A DNA stretch of 64,000 bases from NCBI GenBank assembly GCA_002633005.1, contig NMRA01000572.1:134534-198533 (forward strand). The letters run 5' to 3'. The notes below the pieces were generated by a model. It was given only the letters and a program-made list of their open reading frames with translations. It searched no databases and was not told the DNA's origin. The position numbers and the translations under genes were made by a program. This stretch comes from Phoronis australis. Lineage: Eukaryota; Phoronida; Phoronidae. Of this stretch, positions 37,487-49,869 are shown one piece after another (positions within the stretch are counted from its first letter, which is position 1; each line of letters starts with the position of its first letter).

Positions 37487-38800
37487 ATTATGCGCCCACA
37501 TATTTATATTTTGACGCATTACGCCGTCATCTCCGCCCGTCCACCCGGTGTCCGTCCCGCGTCCGGCGTCTACTGCATTATCTCCAAAACTCTTTGACGT
37601 CCGTTCATGAAATTTTGCACATATGTTCCTATCATGGATGGGACGGCAGTGAGCAAACTTTCGGACGGATCCGACTACCGGTGTGTCCCCTAGTGGCAGT
37701 TTTAGTTTTTACGCTTACCTCTACTTTCAAAGGTCCTCAACGTATTTTCATAAAATTTGGCATATACGCATCTATTAGTGAGATGACGCTATCCTCCCGT
37801 TTTTGGATGTATTTGAAGTAGATTGCGTCACCTAGTGGCCATTTTTGCTGTTTTCGAATCTGTTTTTGGCGTCAACCCTGCTATCAACCAAACCACTGTA
37901 AGGGTGATTGTGGAAATTGGCATGCATGTTTTCATTATGAAGAGGATGGCTGACGATGATTTCCGACGATTTTGACTACTCTGGCACCTCCTAGTAGCAG
38001 TTTTGTCTCTTTGCGCCCATGGCTGTATCTCCTAAACCGTTTGCAGCAGCTTTGCTTAATTTACGAAGTGTATTTATTTGATGTTGACAACGGATGACAA
38101 TTCAACTTCCGGACGGATCTGACTATCAGTGTGCCCTTGCGGCAATTTTCATTTTTCAGGCTTACCTCTGTATCTTCCGTCAAAGGTCCTCAACGGATTA
38201 TCAGAAAGTTTGGAATATAGGCATTTATTGGTGAGATGATGCTATCCTCCCGCTTTCTGATGGAATCGAGGTACGTTTTTCCTGTTTTCTAGTCTTGTTT
38301 TTTGGCGTCCACCCCTCGATCAACCAAACCATTCTGAGGATGATTTTGAAAATTGGTGTATATGTTCTCAGTGTGAAGAGGACGGTTGACGATAACGAAT
38401 TCGACAACTGTAGTGCCTCCTGGTGGTAGTTTTGTTTTTGTTTTTGTTTTGCGCCCATAGCTGCATTTCCTAAACTCACTGCAGGATCTTTATTAAATTT
38501 AGTGATTGTATTTATATGAAGATAACAGCAGATGACGACGTCTTTCGGGGAATCCAATGAAGGCTGTATCCCATAGTGGCAATTTCATTTTTTATATTTT
38601 CCTTTGTTTCTCTGAAGTTCCTCGACAGATTTTTATGAAATTTGGTAAATAGCCTTTTATTGAAGAAGCGATGGTATGTTCCTATTTTCAGATGGATTGG
38701 ACGTTCCTTCGCCCTCTGGTGGCTATTTTTATGAAACAAATAAACAACCCTAGAAACACTCCGTTTGCAGTGCATTCGTGGGCGCATTTCAACGCTCTTG
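37487..38800 (+). repeat. full-length GCGCCCACA-family element
   Basis: It starts TTATGCGCCCACATATTTAT, continues with GCCGTCATCTCCGCCCGTCC, and ends TGGGCGCATTTCAACGC then TCTTG. TGCGCCCACA at the start is the inverse of TGTGGGCGCA-like sequence near the end (here TTCGTGGGCGCA). The interior repeats the CTAGTGGCCATTTTTG, TCCTAGTAGCAG and AGTGTGCCC blocks of the 2584 array. No coding frame is seen. It abuts the direct repeat block ending at 37486. Confidence 0.7.
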
Positions 38801-41311
38801 TTTCTCTCCGTACTGTTTCGTTTTGAATAGATTCGCTTGACATTTGGAACATGAATAATATTGCATTATCCATAATACATTGATTCAGCCAGAACGACTT
38901 CGTTCGTACTTATTTAAAGTAGCATTAAACCCGAGCTCCTCTGTAAAAACAAGTTTTGACTTGGACATTTTATAGTTACAAATTTGGTCTCGAATTGTTC
39001 CTTGGTCAATTAGATGTGATTTCTGAAGTGGCCGCTTAGAGGGTGCACACAGGTCGTTTTTTTTCAAACCAAAATTTCAACCACTGAGGTCACGTCGTCG
39101 TACTGAGTTCGCGCTGTGATGAACTGATGAAGTGTCAGTTTTTCTCGAGCCCACGTGATACTTCTAAACTGAGTAACGAATCAGAGACTAATTTTATAAA
39201 GGTAAGTGACCAATATCTAGGCCTACTTCGTTTTTACAGAAAGTGTTTTCACCCCGGTCAACCAGCGATCGAGAGCGCCCGGAAGGCGATCGAGAACGAG
39301 ACCGTGCACCAAAAATGGCAGACGACAGTGAAGTACCCGGTGAGTTTAAGTGTCATTTTCTTCTTAAATGGAGGCTACTTTGGTACCAATGCGACACATC
39401 AAAACATCAGAGCTTAGCCTTTGTTGTGGATCATAAATGATATTTGGCATTTGCTATTTTTTGAAATAGAGACCGCAGAATGCAATGGCTTTCGGTAAAA
39501 TGACTTGCGTCTCGTAAATTCGTCAATTTCTACTTGTTATTAGCAATTCCTGGGTTCTTCAGTGGACACGTGTGACGTTTATAGTTAAATCGTCCCTGGT
39601 GACACCTTTGTTAGTTATAATTTGTGAAACAATTCGAGCTACTTACCGATACAAGCAGGTCCTTGTGTGACACGGCGATCGGGAACGCAAAAAATGCACG
39701 TTTTTTTCTGTGCATTTTCCTGAATAATTGTTCAAGTTACAGTGTTATATCAATAATTTTAGAATAATACGACCATGAATTAGTTGACAGGTCAATTGTT
39801 TGTTATACTTTCAGCGTTTTTTATGATTTCTGTGTGAGATTTAGCCTCACAAATATGATTAAATGCGTTTGATTTTTCAGTTGAACTGTAGCCGCATGAG
39901 GAGTCCTTCAGAGTGTTAACATACACGCCTTCAAAAAAGAGTACCGGTAGCACAACTGCTGCATGTGTGTATGCATATATGTTGTGGAGCTTCGTTCAGG
40001 AAGAAACCTTTTTTGTATAACAACATGACAATAAAACACAGTGTCACTCACTAGCTGGAAGCAAGACCTTTACCAGCCCCGTGTTGCATGGGGCAAGATT
40101 TTTTTTTACCGAATAAGAAAACACAATATGAAGCATAGTGCTCAGGAACCAAGTTGTTTCAGTGCCCTATCTGCGATCAATGTTTCACAGAAAGAGTAAG
40201 CCTGAGGACACTCCTTGTTGTAAGTTGTGAATGTTTCATGCAAAGAGTATGCCTCCTTCTACAGACATGAGAATCAGAATCACCATGAATAAAATTATTC
40301 AGTCCAGTAGTGAATGTTGTTAATTCACGAAACTTTATTCAGATTTACAGAGTTTATGGTTGGTAGTTGTCTGATGTGATAGTATTTTGACGTTTTGTTT
40401 TGAACCTTTTTCCTATTTGTGTTATTTCAGCAGCATCTTTAACAGAACCAGTGCATTTTTGTTGTGTTTGGGTACATTTAAATAGCCACTCTATGTGTCA
40501 TTGGGTGATTCTTACATACAATTGTTATGACCAATTAGTATTTTAAAAGAAAACTGTATGTCTGCCATAACTGTAGAAACTGTTTTCATATTGTTGTTGA
40601 TTCCCTGTGAGAGAATTTTATACTATGAACCGGTCCGAAATAGATTGTCTATGATTCAGTGATGATTTAGTCTAATACACTCCAAAAATAATTAGCAGGA
40701 AATGTACACTGGATGTGTTATGTTGATTTCCCTAAAGCAACGTTTTATATCTTTTCTCCGTATGACCAATTTTGAGGTATGTGTGATAAAAGATTAATAA
40801 TATTATAGAATTGCTTTTGATTTCCTGTGTAATCAATACATTGTGTCTTGAAGTGATGTTAAAGACAACATTTTAACTACGTTTTTTGAGAAAATCACAA
40901 TATAGTAGGTGTATTATATCTTGGCTCACTCTTTTTCGATGTCACGTTAAACTGGAGATCATGAACTGAAGATGCACTCAGGACCAATACTACAAAATAG
41001 AAGAGTCAAACATATGCTGTATATCCAAGCCACACAAGTGCCACAAGTCAATCTGTTCATCTCTGTATCGATAATATCAGTAAAACATATTACCCGTTTT
41101 ATCAGCAAAACAGTTAACACTATTTCTAGCATTTTTTTATATCCCAGACGTTCATGAGCGGTAATCTTTGAATCACTTCACGAATGGTGTTGCAGCACTT
41201 TACTCGCTCCCCACAGGCACGCTCATCATCATTCTTTAAATTCACTGGCGTATTTGTTATTTTTTCCTTTTGCTGTCACAATCTTGCAAGAAGATTCGGC
41301 ACTCGCTTTCC
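38801..41311. other. gene-poor stretch containing a possible first exon
   Basis: Besides the start-codon exon at 39315-39339, this is AT-rich non-coding DNA. The area around 39250-39340 is GC-richer, with CGATCGAGARCG motifs, and may be a promoter or 5' UTR. No further exon was recognised downstream to 41311. Confidence 0.4.
39315..39339 (+). CDS. possible first coding exon (MADDSEVP...)
   Basis: ATG at 39315 has a strong context (AAAAATGG) and encodes MADDSEVP plus one base before a consensus donor (G|GTGAGT at 39340). Just upstream is a GC-rich segment with an acceptor-like TTTTTACAG at 39239. An upstream frame runs in phase with it (SDRERPEGDRERDRAPK), so translation could start earlier. 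No following exon was recognised, so the gene's identity is unknown. This could be the start of a + strand gene extending to the right. Confidence 0.35.
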
Positions 41312-41629
41312 AGGGCCGGATCCAGGATTTTGAGTTAGGGGGGCAGGGCACAGGAATAGTCAGAATTTTGCCACATGCGCGCGCCCAGCCTAAAATGTAG
41401 GAATGCAGGGGCCTCGAATTTTTGGGTTTGTGGACCTTATTACTAAAAAAAGATACACGGGTTTGTTCAAGGCCTATGAATTGCGCATTAACCCGGCCCT
41501 CGAGCCCACTTGGGTGCGCGCATATGCTAGTCGGCAATCCGCACCCCGGACTGCCAAATGGTATCTGTGAGAATTTTAGGGGGCATGGCCCCCTTGACAC
41601 CCCCCCCCTCCTAAATCCGCCACTGCTTT
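41312..41629 (+). mobile_element. short inverted-end poly-G element (MITE-like)
   Basis: It starts CAGGGCCGGATCCAGGATTT with a GGGGGG tract and ends CCCCCCCTCCTAAATCCGCC then ACT(G), the inverse of the start. GCTTTC lies on both sides, a possible 6-base target duplication. It is 318 bases long with no coding capacity. It shares tips with 4788-4965, 27742-28667 and 30083-31099. Confidence 0.6.
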
Positions 41630-44600
41630 CATCTGCATCAACAATTTGTTTACTCCTGGCTTACACGCCACATGGAGATTGCTGGGTGAGTCTTAGTTTA
41701 GAACCTCTTGTTCCACTTGGTTTCGTCTAAAAGTATGTCTGTATTTCAAAACCCTGGTAGGGTGTACTTTCACCCCCTGATCAATCTGTTCGTTGAAGCT
41801 CGCCTCACAATAATAACATTCAACTTGTTTCCTGAAATGAAAATAGATTCATTTGTGAAAATATCTATAATTAAAATAGGGCTTGATGTACATGTAGTCG
41901 CTCATTTTAATTTAATGGTAATGCTATGATATTGTTTAGTTTGGAAACGAAAGTAACGGTAATGATTCATTGCACCACACTTATATTGTAACCCTTTTCA
42001 TGTTTTATAAGTAAAAAGTTCATAACTGTTCGGCACACCGAGATGCGTTCTCGATCGCATAAACAAAACAAAAATTTCCGATCGCTTATCTTTGCGTTCT
42101 CGATCGCATCTTTCAACAGAAAAGTATCGAAAAATCAGAGATCCTGACAAAACTACGAAAAACAAACGTTGTGTTATATTTTCACTAGTCACTTCTTCAT
42201 AACTTCATGGTCAATTTATTGATTTAGTGCCAAAAATAACCGCAATTAGCCAAAATGACATACGAATCCCCTTGACTCAAGCGACGCCTCTTTCAACGTA
42301 ACTTATCTCCAATAATTGGAACAGACACCAGCCCAAACCTCTACCTGCCCTTCCTCAATGTGTTACACCTTGAACTCGTGTCTTTGTTTTCACATTGGAA
42401 GTAAAAACAAAGTAAATTCATCAAATTTACTCATCTTGCCTGGCTTCGCTTCTCGCAACCGTTTTCGTTCTCGATCGCTTTCCGGTCGTTCTCTATCGTG
42501 GGTTGGCCGGGGTGGGTTTGGTTTAATATCATGAGCGCAACCAGGGGGACGAATTGGGCATAAAGGTCCGCCTCAGTGAGACTGAGACGCACCGGAAAAT
42601 AGTTTGGCGGCCTATTACACTATTGCCACTTGAGGATGGACGTCAGTAGATGTAACCAATTTCAATTCAAACAAGTGGTAAAGTTCACGAAGTTTCAGCG
42701 GGTTTCCCTCGTGAAACGAAATGTGTCGATTACATCGACATATTTTAAAATGCGAGTTTTCACTTTACCCTATATCGTGCCACTGTCACACATCGCCCGT
42801 AACAATACTCGTAATAACGACAGTGATTTCGCTCATATTGTACGACCGAAATCGTTCGCCTGTAAGGATAATATTGACGATCAAGGTTTTATAAACTTCC
42901 ATCTCTATTACAAGCCGAGACGAATATTGCCATACTAGTCTCAGGTATTGGCAAGAGAATGAATACACACAACATGCAATACATGTGGCGGTAAAATTAC
43001 AGAAGCTATGTGAATAGCTGGATGTCATAGGATGGCGACATTATATTGAGTTGGGCTTTGTGTTCTAAAATTCTGAAACTTTCATTTTTTTACAAACAGA
43101 CGGAATTTACAAGAATCGTGATATATAAATCTAACTTTGTCAAAAAGGTTTCTCGTGACCGGTATCTATCATGTGGCTATTAACAGAACTGTTTTTATCG
43201 TCAGAATGTTAATTAAATCTAAGTATCACCCCCTAATTATGCTCGTAATTACGACTGAAGCCACTTTCACATTGAGAACTTATTCCGTCGGCCTAACATT
43301 ATTTATTGACCGCAAGCACCCTATCTTCTGTGAGAAAGTCTTAGTGCGGTAGGCCTACTAAAATTACTTCCCTTCAGAGGATGGAATTAGCGCTTCCATT
43401 CAGTCTCTGACTTCGGATTGCGTTAATTCTATGATACATTCACGTAGAATACATAAAAAGACATCAGCACCAGCGTTTCGGTTTACCGGAATTTTGTATC
43501 TGCCCAAAACTTAGGCAATTAAGTACACTGCCCGAAGTCTAGCTGCCGACCCTTAAGTTAAATAGGCACTCTAACCGACACGTATATTCGAGTAGCTCAG
43601 TCCGCAATTTAAGAATGGTTCTATATAAAAACCATATGAAAATGAAAAATCACTATTTACTCAAAATTCATACAGAGCTAATATTTTGTGCATGTGTTGG
43701 GATGCTAGCCCAAAGTACACTGCTGCAATATTTGCACTCAATGACCTTTGGTTACAGAGATATGACCTATTTGAATATAAACGCATGTTTTGCATTTTTT
43801 CATGTCAGTAAAATTGCACTTTTGGAACGGCAAAAGATCAAACTTGGAAAACTGGTGACAAAGTTTGACATTGATAGTCATAAAGACTCATGTAAGGTTA
43901 GTAAAAAATGAAATTTGAAACTCATAGGTAGATTTAAAATTTCAGCAGGGGAGAAAACTCCGAAACCACTTTTCAGGCCAGTCACAAGTGGCAACTATGT
44001 TGCTTAACCTGCCTGCTATATCGGAATATATCTGAATGAAATTCTCTGTGTAGACACTTCTAAGATTGAACTTTGATAATTGCTTTTAAAAAAACTTGTC
44101 TCTCATATATTTAGTGCTAAACGTGGCCTTCAAATTTGGGCATTTTTGTGATGTGGCCTTACACTGACAAGAAATTGAGGCTACTTTTTAGTCCAGAGAT
44201 ATCACCTAAAATATATTATATATATGATCTAATATCAACAATGCAATACCACAAAAAATTAAGTTTCACTTATGAGACCCCAATTTACTGAAACACTCTG
44301 TTAACTTTACCAATAGCACTTTAGGGTTCGAAATTACATGCACGTCATGTCACTGCAAAGAATTGAGAGGAATTTCCTTCTTGTACATTTGGTCAATTTT
44401 CGTTACTAAAGTGGGATCGCGGAGGAAATGTGACCTTCATTAGCTGTGTTAAAGACGTCATCTGAGGTCGTGCAAAGTGCCACAGAAGTTTGAAAGTATA
44501 TCGGAATTACAGTTGATTCTTGCCGGAGCTGGAGAGAGGAGGCTGGACTGGCAAACCAATGGAAATGCGCCGTTATATGTTTTACACATCGACATGAGTT

Positions 44601-46554
44601 TGGACTTGGCTTTAGACAAAAATTGACGTGTTATTATCCAGAACACACAGCTAGAACGAAGCGGAAGATTGAACTGGGAGTTGACTTTCGCATGTCGCAA
44701 AAGAGTTTTCGCCAGTTTGATTTCAAGTTGTTAGTCCCTGTTGGTGCAAATAAGCTATTAGTAGCAATTGCTAAAAAATTCTTCATATTTATCACAACTG
44801 TTGGCCTGGGTCAACAGGTCGATCATGACTTCAGTTCGGAATATTGAATTAGCTCTCGCTGACAACTTTCGACTTACTGACTGCCCAGGTGCACCTGATA
44901 GGCCTATCCGGTTAGCGGCGGGTTAGGATGGGCTGCTGGACTTTGAAAATTGAAAACATGTTATACAATTGAAAATCTGAAAATTGTGATCCATATTTAT
45001 TCAAGGTATAATGCTAAATGCAGGGTTCATGCGCGCACCNATTTGGCGAAGTGGGCAAAAACGTCCGCCTCTGAGAGAAAATGAGGCAAAAGTCCATTAA
45101 ACATGCACAAACGCGCCATTCACAGTGGTGCTACTTTTTTATTCCGCCAACATTTTTGTTACCAAAAGGTCCACGAGTCAGTCGGGAATTCGAGCCCCCC
45201 CCCCATATTGAAGGCTGGGTGTGCGTATGGGGTTACGCATGTTCTTGTAATTAAATTGTTGATAAAAATGCTTTCTACACGAACCAGGTTATCTGTTCGT
45301 ATTGTTGACGAGTTAAAGATATATTCGACAGTGGTGGTTCATCGCATTTTGCTGTCATGTACAAGTAGTCCTACATGGTTTAATTTGTTGATCAAGAATA
45401 TTAACATCACGCCGCATAGCCTGATCCTGGTGAGGTGGGGACTACTGAGACTAACAGTTGATTTTTCATTGATCTGAAAGAATAATTGATGTTATTAAAT
45501 ATATTTTTAATTTAAACAAAAAACCAGACTCGTAATTGAAAATAAAAATTATTTGACCATCAATTCTGCTTTCTTCTGGTTTTAATAATTCTTACGACTA
45601 TTTCATGTGTTAAGTTTCAAATATCAAGCTTGACCAAGTTGAATTTTAAAATTAAGTTACCTAATTCGTTCGTCCAAAGCATAACCTCGTTTTAGAACTC
45701 GATTCAGTTAACTGGACAGAGCAATCATAGTTATCATGTTTCCAGGAGCCTCGTTCATCCGAGGCCGCGGAAAGATGCCTGTGCCTTCGTGGAGATTTTT
45801 TCGCTGAGTGAGGGGAGAATCTACCTCCCGATCATCATCAATAGCACCTCCGCCGATTGCAAGCTCTCGTAGGCTTTGTCTCAATTTAAAGTAGCATTCT
45901 GTGCTCTTTCAAATTGTCGCCTGTGCGGTTACAGGTGATCGATAGGGGAATTTTTAGGCCTCGTAGGGGAATTACACGTGACTTTTCAATATTTTTGACT
46001 GGAAAGAGGGCCGATATTCAGCCCCAAAATCGAGGGATTGAGGGCCCTGTCTTTTTTGGAAAAAAATGCATCATGTTTCTACCCGTAGTCGTAAGCCTGG
46101 CTGGCCGAAGAGATTCTCCGGTCGTTGCTATCGATGCTTGACAACCGATATGCGACAAAATATGATCTAAACGTTTCGAAAACATTTATAAATTTTACAC
46201 AGACATATTTTCCTTCGTCGCGTCGTATGGCAACGACCCAACGCTTCCGAATCTCAACGTTCTTAGGGATTGTAAAGCAGACAGTTGAGTGTCCGTATTT
46301 TCTAGCCGTTCGAGTAACACTGCCCTACACCACAATTATATGCCAATAAGCTAACACCAGGGCAAAGTATAAAAAAGAAATCTTGCAACATGTACCAAAT
46401 TGCTGTTTCGGCCGCCATTTTGTCGGCCATATTGGTTTTATTTTACAGAAAATTGGCATCTTTTGATTGGTATGCCTGTTATGAAAAGTATGTAATCAAT
46501 GACAAACTTTATTGTTTTATTTTTAGCTGTTACATAAGAGTAATATGCCAGAAA
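41630..46554. other. no gene recognised
   Basis: Non-coding, with scattered CGATCGAGAACG-type motifs (42040-42110 and 42460-42500, the latter roughly the inverse of 39255-39300). A degraded poly-C/G repeat lies at about 45030-45245 (N at 45040). Several 70-125 codon frames occur, but none has a domain, codon bias or splice support. Confidence 0.45.
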
Positions 46555-46745
46555 ACAGTAAACACCGGTTTTGTCTGCCATTTTTCCGCCATCTTGAAAA
46601 ACCGACTTCCGCCACTCCGATTTCGGTAGATTTTTTCTGACACCAAGGGATGTTTGAAGATGTCATTTATGCAAAAAACCTTCTGTTGCAATTTTTTCTA
46701 CTTTGAGCCCTCTGGAGCCCTAGAATGACTGGACTATTTCATGCC
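46555..46745 (+). repeat. left direct repeat flanking the CXC pseudogene
   Basis: It contains CTTCCGCCACTCCGATT, CCTTCTGTTGCAATTTTTTC and TAGAATGACTGGACTA. All three occur in the same order at 49720-49860. Confidence 0.75.
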
Positions 46746-47149
46746 TTTACCCATACGATTAGTAAATGCCGACTGCAACATTCCAGATCGAGTTGCTTGG
46801 AATTTGTTTTTGTAGTCTTGCGCGGAAAACGGGCAAACACGTAGCTAAATGCGGGGGGGGCGGCTCCGAGGGGGGGAGAGCTCAGACAAATTGTCATTAT
46901 TGGCGCTGATACATGTCCACAATAACAAAGAGATAGCTACTGACAATGTTTTGAGAAGACAAATCCCAGGAAGATAAAATTTGGAAGCGTATTAACCTGA
47001 TGTGTATCTCGTTGTTTCAATGCGCAACGTTGTACTGAAACTGGAAATTACAGTAACTACTTTGAGTTAACTATACATGCCATGTAGACTGTGACAAACT
47101 TGAGTTGTGAACCAAGTCAGCAGCATAAAGAATGTACCCAGGCAAGACA

Positions 47150-48774
47150 GTCGCGTGACGACAAAGACATCCGCAGCCTTGTTGAATTCCTCCACAACAG
47201 TAACCCATTTTAAACCGAAACATTACAGAACATCGCCACTGGTGTGACTGCAGGCACATCCGTCAGTGCCGAAAATGCCAGAGAAGTGGGGAAGGCGGTT
47301 CACTTGTCTATGATGGGGTCAAGTGTGAAAGACTTCACATTCAGAAAGAAAGACAAGGTTGTGGCAATGACAAGTCAATCAGTTCATGCTGCTAATAGTA
47401 ATTTTACACAAGTGGATCCAGGACTGCTATTTCAGCGAATCCCGACAGCTGCAAAAGATAACAGTGAAAGTTCATCAAGCCTTTTGAAGTTTGAGCTGTG
47501 TGTTGGTTCCCCTGCTCTTTTTGATACATCTGATCTTCCCAGAGTCCCTAATAAATCAATACGAGCTGATGCACTCTGGTCCAGTGGTTGACTACCTGAG
47601 GATTTCAATTTCCAGAAAACACGGTGATGCATGTAATCGACGGCGGTTCTCTCCTTCACCGAATTCCATGGTCTAGAGGTGCAACGTTTCAGTCATTTGG
47701 TAGAGCTTATGTGAATTACATCAGCAAGTGCACCCAGCCTACTGTTGTTTTTGATGGTTACTGAGATAGACTATCAACTAAAGATGTCTCCCATGTTCCA
47801 AGACTGGGTGGTTGGAACTGAAGTTCACTTCAATGGTGACTTGGTGATCAAGTAAAAAAGAAAATTTTTGGAAAAGAGCAAAAACAAACAACGATTCATT
47901 CACTTCTAGTCAACTTTGCTAGGAAATGCTAGTTGCACAGTGGTACAAGCTCAAGGTGACGCAGATGTTTTAATTGTAGAAACAGCAGTAGAGAACGCAC
48001 TCAGCACAAGGTCCAACTACCCTTATTGCAGACGATACAGACTTGTTGGTTTTTTTGTGTTACCATGCTACTTCACAACAAATTCCAATGTTCATGAAAT
48101 TTGACAAGAGACACCAAAGCAAGAAGAGAGTCTGGGACATCAAAGAACTACAGTTGTCTCTTGGTGACGAAAATTGTGCAGTTTTGCCATTTGTGCATGC
48201 AATAGGTGGGTACAACACAACATTACAGCTGTTCGCTATTAGCAAAGGCTCTCCCATTCAAGAAACTGCGTGATCGAGAATACTGCAAAAACTCTATTAG
48301 GGTATTCAATAGACACGTGCAGCTTAAGCAAGACATATTTGAAGCTGGTAAGAGTTGTATCTGTGTTTCATGGCAGTACTGGCTCTGGAAATTTGGATGA
48401 CTTGCGATACAGGCGATTTGTGAATGAGGTGTCAGACTAGCCACAGTCCAAATACAGGCATTAACACCAACTTTCTTCAGTAGCTAAATTCCATGCTGCC
48501 GGGACATCGAGAGAAAGAGCGGTCAAGTTTCCGTGGCAGTGGCCTAGACTCGCTGTATTGGGGATGGATACTGGCAGGTGGGAAATTCATTCCCACGACG
48601 ACGGATAAGTCAGCAGCACCAGAGAACCTGCTGAAAGTAGTGAGATGCTCGTGTAAGACCAACTGCAGTTCCAAGAGGTGTACTTGCGAGAAGTTAGGAT
48701 TGCCGTTATCGGTTGCATGTGGAGAATGCCGTGGTTTTAGCTGCAGCAATTCATTCTCAGTTAACAGAGATTAG
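47150..48774 (+). pseudogene. degenerate gene of a CXC-cysteine family protein
   Basis: Successive + strand pieces in different frames give one protein in order: DKDIRSLVEFLHNSNPF (stop at ~47212), NAREVGKAVHLSMMGSSVKD, VDPGLLFQRIPTA and FELCVGSPALFDTSDLPR (47244-47591). Then come IDGGSLLHRIPW, VVFDGY, QGDADVLIVETAVE (~47951), VFNRHVQ, YRRFVNE-like sequence (~48413), and finally VRCSCKTNCSSKRCTCEKLG with ACGECRG and SCSNS (48640-48755). The end is a CXC-type metal-binding cluster. I know this layout from uncharacterised multi-copy proteins in invertebrate genomes. Many frameshifts and stops make this copy non-functional. The HRIPW and FDGY blocks suggest an enzyme-like core of unknown activity. 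Confidence 0.65.
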
Positions 48775-49060
48775 TTGTGTAAATACTGGTTGATTGTGTA
48801 TAGATTCACTGCAATTTACAACTAACTGGAAGTGACACAGACAGTGTGGATAGTAGATCACTGAACTAATTGCAGAGAGTTATTTTCAATACAGCACATT
48901 TTTTCAGGAGGAGAATGATCCTTCAGTCCAGGCATCCTGATGTTTTTGACCCAAATACGGTATTCGTTAAACCATCTTGAAAATGGTAGTCGTAATCATC
49001 AAGAGCCAGACAAAAGTTATTGTAATGGACGTGCTGACCTAAAAAAACTCATGATATGGC

Positions 49061-49700
49061 GTCTCTGGAATCTGAAGTTCTTACATGAAACAACTATTTG
49101 GTGGCCATCTTAGAAAATGGTGGAAGTTATCATTAGAGCCAAGCGCAATGAGTCTAAATGGATTAGTCGACCCAGAAAACCTATGATACATTGATTGAAG
49201 CAAGACGCACTTCTGTTTGTGCGAAGTTGTGCGATTCGAAATAGTTTTGAAGGCCATCTTGGAAAATGGCTGATGGTGTCACCACAGCCATGTAAAACTT
49301 TTCCAATGGATTTTTGACCCACAAAAGATAGGTAAACCTTTTTGAATTTTACTCTATCAACGAGTTATAGTGATCATCTGCAAATCTGGCGACCATTTTG
49401 TCCGCCATCTTGGAAATGGTGGAAGTAATCATTAGTGCCAAATGCAATGAGTCTCAATAGATTAGTCGACCCAGAAAACCTATGATGCAACGTTTGAAAC
49501 AAGACGACAGACACTAATCTGTTCGTGTGAAGTTGTGCGACTCAAGTAGATTTGGCGGCCATCTTGGAAAATGGCGGACGGTGTCACCACAGCCATTCAC
49601 AACCATTTCCAATGGATTTGTTGACCCACAAAACATAAGTAAACCTTTTTGAATTTTTGCTCTATCACATTCCACTCTTGAGTTATAGTGAGCATCAGAA
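49061..49700 (+). repeat. ~300-bp tandem duplication
   Basis: GATTAGTCGACCCAGAAAAC occurs at about 49161 and 49460, and GGTGTCACCACAGCCAT at about 49275 and 49580. The sequence between is similar, so there are two units of about 300 bases. The phrase GCCATCTTGGAAAATGG recurs within the units. The block adjoins the right-hand direct repeat at 49720. Confidence 0.75.
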
Positions 49701-49719
49701 AATTTGGCGGCCATTTTGT

Positions 49720-49860
49720 CTGACATCTTGAAAAACCAACTTCCGCCACTCCGATTCCGGTTGACTTTTTCCCACTAAGGGGTGTGAAAGGATACGATTC
49801 ATGCAATAAAACCTTCTGTTGCAATTTTTTCGGGGTTATCCGTAGAATGACTGGACTAAA
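49720..49860 (+). repeat. right direct repeat flanking the CXC pseudogene
   Basis: It matches 46555-46745: CTTCCGCCACTCCGATT, CCTTCTGTTGCAATTTTTTC, GTAGAATGACTGGACTA. Together with the left copy it brackets about 3 kb holding the pseudogene and the ~300-base tandem units. Confidence 0.75.
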
Positions 49861-49869
49861 TTCTTCATT

